Below are positions 60,881 through 64,000 of a stretch of 64,000 nucleotides of DNA, piece after piece. Below the pieces are notes generated by a model. The model did not search any database. It saw nothing but the letters and a program-made list of their open reading frames with translations, and was not told where the DNA came from. Source of the stretch: JAJPJE01 sp963848375 (GTDB taxonomy: Bacteria > Acidobacteriota > Terriglobia > Terriglobales > Acidobacteriaceae); contig CAWKDK010000020.1 of assembly GCA_963848375.1 (NCBI GenBank), positions 124,001 to 188,000 of the forward strand, in the 5' to 3' direction. Position 1 is the first letter of the stretch. Each line of letters begins with the position of its first letter. The position numbers were made by a program, and so were the translations under genes.

Positions 60881-62404
60881 TCAGCTGGTTACTCTAAAAA
60901 CGTGATATCCCCACGGCGGCAAATCAAGGTACAAACCCTCAGACCTTAGCTGATCGCCGTCCCGCACATAAACAGCAGGTCCCATTAGATCTGTGAATTT
61001 CACGGAATGACCAGCGATGTCATCGAATGGAAGCTGCACGTAGCACTGGCTCTGATTGGGCGCGTAGTTAACAACAGAAATCAGCCGATCTTCACCCGGC
61101 TTGGACCAGGAAGAAGTAATGAAACAGTCCCATGTCCAATTCCCATCCCATGCCGGCGTGCAATCCAGCAAACGCCAGGCACCGTCGCGAGTCTCCAGCC
61201 TATGTACGCAGGCAAGCAGGTGACTGTAGAACTCCTGCAAAGACGAGTCGCTTACCTCATCGGGCCTGCGCCCGAGATGCACGGGGAGTTTCTTCTTTCG
61301 CCCCTCGAACTCGCCATCATGAAAGAATCGCAATCCTGGACAGAGAAATGTGACGATCGCCGCAGCTCGGTGCATTGCAGGTGAAAAAGTTGCAGCAGCT
61401 CGTGGTTCGTCGTGATTTTCCAGGAAGCGTACAGACTTCCGCTGAAATTCCGGATCAGCTCGCAAGTGATCGCGAACGGGACGCGCGTGTCCATCGCGGA
61501 GCCTGTCATAGAGCCGCTTGTCGTAGGTGTAATTGAAACCTTGTTGTTGCAGCGTCCACTCCAGATCCCAATAGACCTCGGCCATGAAAATAAACTCCGG
61601 CTTAGACGCCTGGATCGATTGAATTGCGCCGGGCCAGAACGCTTCGGGCTTCATTCCCCATGTGCGCTGAAACACCTCCGGCAAAATCAGCATTGCCATA
61701 TCGCAGCGCACGCCGTCGCAGCGCTCGGCTACTTTGCCTAGCTCCTGTCTCATTGCCTGTTGCAAACTCGGCTCGGCATAATTCAGCTGCAGCGTGTCAG
61801 GCCAGCCAGCGAAATACGGATCTCGCCCGTAGGCGAGCACCGTCGATTTGTCTGTGCGAATGTAATTCTGCGGCTCACGTTTCAATTGATCTTCAGTTCC
61901 GCGGACGTAGAACTCAGGGTGAGTTCGCACCCACGGATGATCCGGTGCCGTGTGGTTCGGCACAAAGTCGAGCAGCAGCTTCAGACCACGGCGCCGCAAT
62001 CTCTCGCGTACTCGTGCTAACGATGCGTTTCCGCCGAAATCTGTGTTCACTTCGTAATTTGTAATTGCGAAACAGGAACCGGTGATGTCCTGTTGCCGCA
62101 GATCAGGCAGGACGTCGCGGAATTCCGCGACCCAATCGGGTTGCTCTCGGGATACTCTTCGACCTGCCTCGCCCGTCTGCCACACGCCAAGAAACCATAT
62201 CCAGTCAAAGCCCTGCTCTGCGAGCCGATCCAAATAACTGTCCGGAATATCGTCGAATGTAGCTGACCGTTTCAGTCGGGCCGACAACTCTCCCAGTAAA
62301 ATTCGCGTGTTGATTTGATAGAGAGATGGGTACAGGACCCGCTGGCTTGATGTCGTTTGCATTCGATCCAGTACAGCTGTGTTCGTGTCTAATGATGCCG
62401 GCAT
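60881..62404 (-). CDS. GH13 alpha-amylase-family glycosidase/transglycosidase
   Basis: 507 residues from the ATG at 62404, which has GGAGG about five bases upstream; the longer frame to 62500 has no comparable site. The four GH13 regions are visible: LLDFVPNHT, GVRCDMAM (nucleophile Asp), FMAEVYWDLE (acid/base Glu) and FLENHDEPR. No signal peptide, so cytoplasmic. Acts on alpha-glucans or a small alpha-glucoside (glycogen, trehalose and similar are possible). The exact subfamily cannot be fixed without a tree. Confidence 0.9.
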   Translation of the reverse strand: MPASLDTNTAVLDRMQTTSSQRVLYPSLYQINTRILLGELSARLKRSATFDDIPDSYLDRLAEQGFDWIWFLGVWQTGEAGRRVSREQPDWVAEFRDVLPDLRQQDITGSCFAITNYEVNTDFGGNASLARVRERLRRRGLKLLLDFVPNHTAPDHPWVRTHPEFYVRGTEDQLKREPQNYIRTDKSTVLAYGRDPYFAGWPDTLQLNYAEPSLQQAMRQELGKVAERCDGVRCDMAMLILPEVFQRTWGMKPEAFWPGAIQSIQASKPEFIFMAEVYWDLEWTLQQQGFNYTYDKRLYDRLRDGHARPVRDHLRADPEFQRKSVRFLENHDEPRAAATFSPAMHRAAAIVTFLCPGLRFFHDGEFEGRKKKLPVHLGRRPDEVSDSSLQEFYSHLLACVHRLETRDGAWRLLDCTPAWDGNWTWDCFITSSWSKPGEDRLISVVNYAPNQSQCYVQLPFDDIAGHSVKFTDLMGPAVYVRDGDQLRSEGLYLDLPPWGYHVFRVTS

Positions 62405-62637
62405 TGTCTCCTCCGAGCCAATCATTTCGAACGTGATTCCCGCCGGAGAAAAACAGTTGGCTTCCTTCGCGCATTGTAGATCTTTCGCCATGGCTCGCAC
62501 GGAGTACCGGCCGGAGTCTCACGCTTGACTGAGTGCTTACCGTAGACTGCCCTGCTCTTCGAACAAAAGATCAGACTGGCAGAACATCCAGTTGCAGGCG
62601 ACCTCTTTGGCGTATCAGATTACAAAGCAGGAGACGC

Positions 62638-63972
62638 ATGCACACTCCGACCACCCCTGCCACTCCGATTCAACTCATCACAAGTCCCTTTGTCCGCTTC
62701 GCCAAAATGGAAGCGGCAGGCGGAATCATTCTGCTTGCTAGCGCAGTTGTGGCATTGATTTGGGCCAACTCTCCTTGGCAACACAGCTATCACCATTTAC
62801 TCGAAGCCCAGGTCTCCGTCGGTCTTGGTAAGTTTGTCGTTACTGAGAATCGTCATGAGTGGATCAACGACGGTCTCATGTCTCTCTTCTTTTTCCTCGT
62901 TGGACTCGAGATCAAGCGAGAGCTGCTGGTTGGCGAACTCTCGTCTTTCCGGAAAGCCGCATTCCCTTTTTCCGCTGCTTTGGGTGGGATGATCGTGCCT
63001 GCTCTTATCTATTTGGGAGTTACTCATGGCCAGAATATCCGCCAGGGATGGGCGATTCCGATCGCCACTGACATCGCGTTCGCATTAGGCGTGCTTGCCT
63101 TCTTCGGCAGCAGGGTCCCTATCACCCTGAAGGTCTTTGTAACTGCACTTGCAATCGTGGACGACATGTTCGCCGTAATGGTGATCGCAATCTTTTATAC
63201 CTCACAACTTAACTATGTCAGCCTGCTCATCGGCATCGCTTCCATCGCCGCATGCTGGGGAGCCAATCGCCTGGGAATCCGGGGACCGCTTATCTATGTG
63301 GTGATGGGTATCATCGCCTGGTTCGCAGTTCTTAATTCTGGCGTGCACGCAACGATCGCCGGTATTCTGCTGGCATTTACGATTCCCTCGCAGACTCTCC
63401 TCGATCGAAACGCATTTGTGCAGAAAGGCAGATCGCTTCTGGATCAACTGGAAAGCTCGCCGCCTAATTCCGCAGACGAACATTCGATCCTTAATACTCT
63501 CGAACAAAATGTCGAACTTGCCGAATCGCCCTTGCAGCGCATCGAGCACGTGTTGCAGCCTTGGGTGAGCTTTCTGATCATGCCGCTCTTTGCTTTCGCC
63601 AATGCGGGAGTCGATGTCTCCGACAATCTGAGTGCCGCACTCAGGCACCCGCTCAGCATCGGAGTGGCCTTAGGATTGATTCTTGGCAAGCCGCTCGGCG
63701 TCTGTGTCTTTGGCCAGTTGGCAATACGAACTAAGCTGGCTCTCCCCCTCGAGAACGTTTCATGGCGCCAGATGTTAGGCGCCGCGTGTCTCTGCGGGAT
63801 CGGATTTACTATGTCTCTCTTCGTCGCGACCTTGGCTTTCCAGGAGGAGACTCTGCTCGAATTCTCCAAGATAGCCATCCTGTTTGCCTCCTTGATCTCC
63901 GGCGTGTGCGGCGGATTCTTGATCGCAACTTCCAGTCGACAGGCCACCGGAGAAGCTGCTGCCATCGTCTGA
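62638..63972 (+). CDS. nhaA: Na+/H+ antiporter
   Basis: NhaA-family antiporter, 444 residues from ATG 62638 (AGGAG just upstream; the 35-codon upstream extension is unlike the family). About 12 TM helices. Family landmarks: FFFLVGLEIKRELLVGEL, IPIATDIAFALGVLAFFG (ion-site Asp), TALAIVDDMFAVMVIAIFY (second Asp pair), and a C-terminal GIGFTMSLFVATLAF. Exports Na+ in exchange for H+ for salt and pH homeostasis. It reads away from the GH13 gene. Confidence 0.96.
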   Translation: MHTPTTPATPIQLITSPFVRFAKMEAAGGIILLASAVVALIWANSPWQHSYHHLLEAQVSVGLGKFVVTENRHEWINDGLMSLFFFLVGLEIKRELLVGELSSFRKAAFPFSAALGGMIVPALIYLGVTHGQNIRQGWAIPIATDIAFALGVLAFFGSRVPITLKVFVTALAIVDDMFAVMVIAIFYTSQLNYVSLLIGIASIAACWGANRLGIRGPLIYVVMGIIAWFAVLNSGVHATIAGILLAFTIPSQTLLDRNAFVQKGRSLLDQLESSPPNSADEHSILNTLEQNVELAESPLQRIEHVLQPWVSFLIMPLFAFANAGVDVSDNLSAALRHPLSIGVALGLILGKPLGVCVFGQLAIRTKLALPLENVSWRQMLGAACLCGIGFTMSLFVATLAFQEETLLEFSKIAILFASLISGVCGGFLIATSSRQATGEAAAIV

Positions 63973-64000
63973 TTTACGCCACGCAGACCTGCCACTTTTG

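Noticed and set aside
1..64000. tRNA or rRNA genes
   Set aside because: I read the intergenic regions for cloverleaf-like or conserved rRNA stretches and found none; a covariance-model scan could still reveal one.

Overview
The window looks like a piece of a chromosome from a Gram-negative, soil-type Acidobacteriota (Terriglobia / Koribacter-like). This is an inference, because there is no rRNA or tRNA gene to prove it. It rests on three things: a group 1h/5 (high-affinity, 'actinobacterial-type') NiFe hydrogenase locus with its DUF5947 and DUF6084 companions; intergenic hairpin repeats built on GTCATTCCGAGCG-like and GTGGGGCAGCCGA-like units; and a moderately high GC content with outer-membrane and RND export proteins. 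No phage, transposase, CRISPR array or origin was seen.

Layout. 0.1-11 kb: gltBD (NADPH glutamate synthase, minus strand), a short RNase II/R-family nuclease, and the split proton-translocating transhydrogenase pntAA-pntAB-pntB. 11-19.7 kb: a GntR/UTRA regulator, an exported UlaG-like metallo-hydrolase, an RND efflux operon (pump, adaptor, outer-membrane channel) behind a perfect 16-bp inverted repeat, and a PilZ remnant. The adaptor carries two frameshifts and the PilZ gene one. 19.8-26.2 kb (minus): a NAD-linked group 3d-type NiFe hydrogenase, hoxE-F-U-Y-H, in which HoxF is fused to a complete GltD/NfnB-like flavoprotein; one frameshift interrupts the fusion. 26.2-33.4 kb: repeat-rich islands around a small ABM-like protein, an LprI-like exported protein, a 990-residue receiver/PEP-synthase-like protein and gdhA. 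33.4-41.8 kb: an exported TPR protein, a ClC-family channel, a Crp/Fnr regulator, an overlooked 49-residue zinc-ribbon protein, two exported proteins of unknown function, and rpsA (ribosomal protein S1) behind a repeat-filled leader with no Shine-Dalgarno sequence. 41.8-52.0 kb (minus): a tightly packed high-affinity hydrogenase locus, hypC-hypD-SIS-hypE-hhyS-hhyL-NifU-like-62aa-DUF5947-DUF6084-339aa-106aa-protease-33aa, with nearly every junction overlapping by a few bases. 52.4-64 kb: a PAS-GGDEF-EAL protein, a three-repeat Gln/Ser-rich protein, a stress/two-component group, a class D-type sortase translationally coupled to an LPKTG substrate, a GH13 enzyme and nhaA.

How the genes may work together (inference). 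One strain would hold a high-affinity hydrogenase able to scavenge trace H2 into respiration, and a soluble NAD(P)-linked hydrogenase that could dispose of or exchange reducing equivalents. Transhydrogenase, GltBD and GdhA all move electrons between NADH, NADPH and glutamate. The most novel parts are the HoxF-GltD fusion, the accessory block of the high-affinity hydrogenase (a one-cysteine NifU domain, a GmhA-like SIS protein inside the hyp genes, and two tiny proteins), and the sortase-substrate pair in a Gram-negative.

Caution: four single-base-type frameshifts fall within about 6.4 kb (16.94-23.33 kb), while the rest of the window has none that I could see. Local sequence errors are as likely as real gene decay there.
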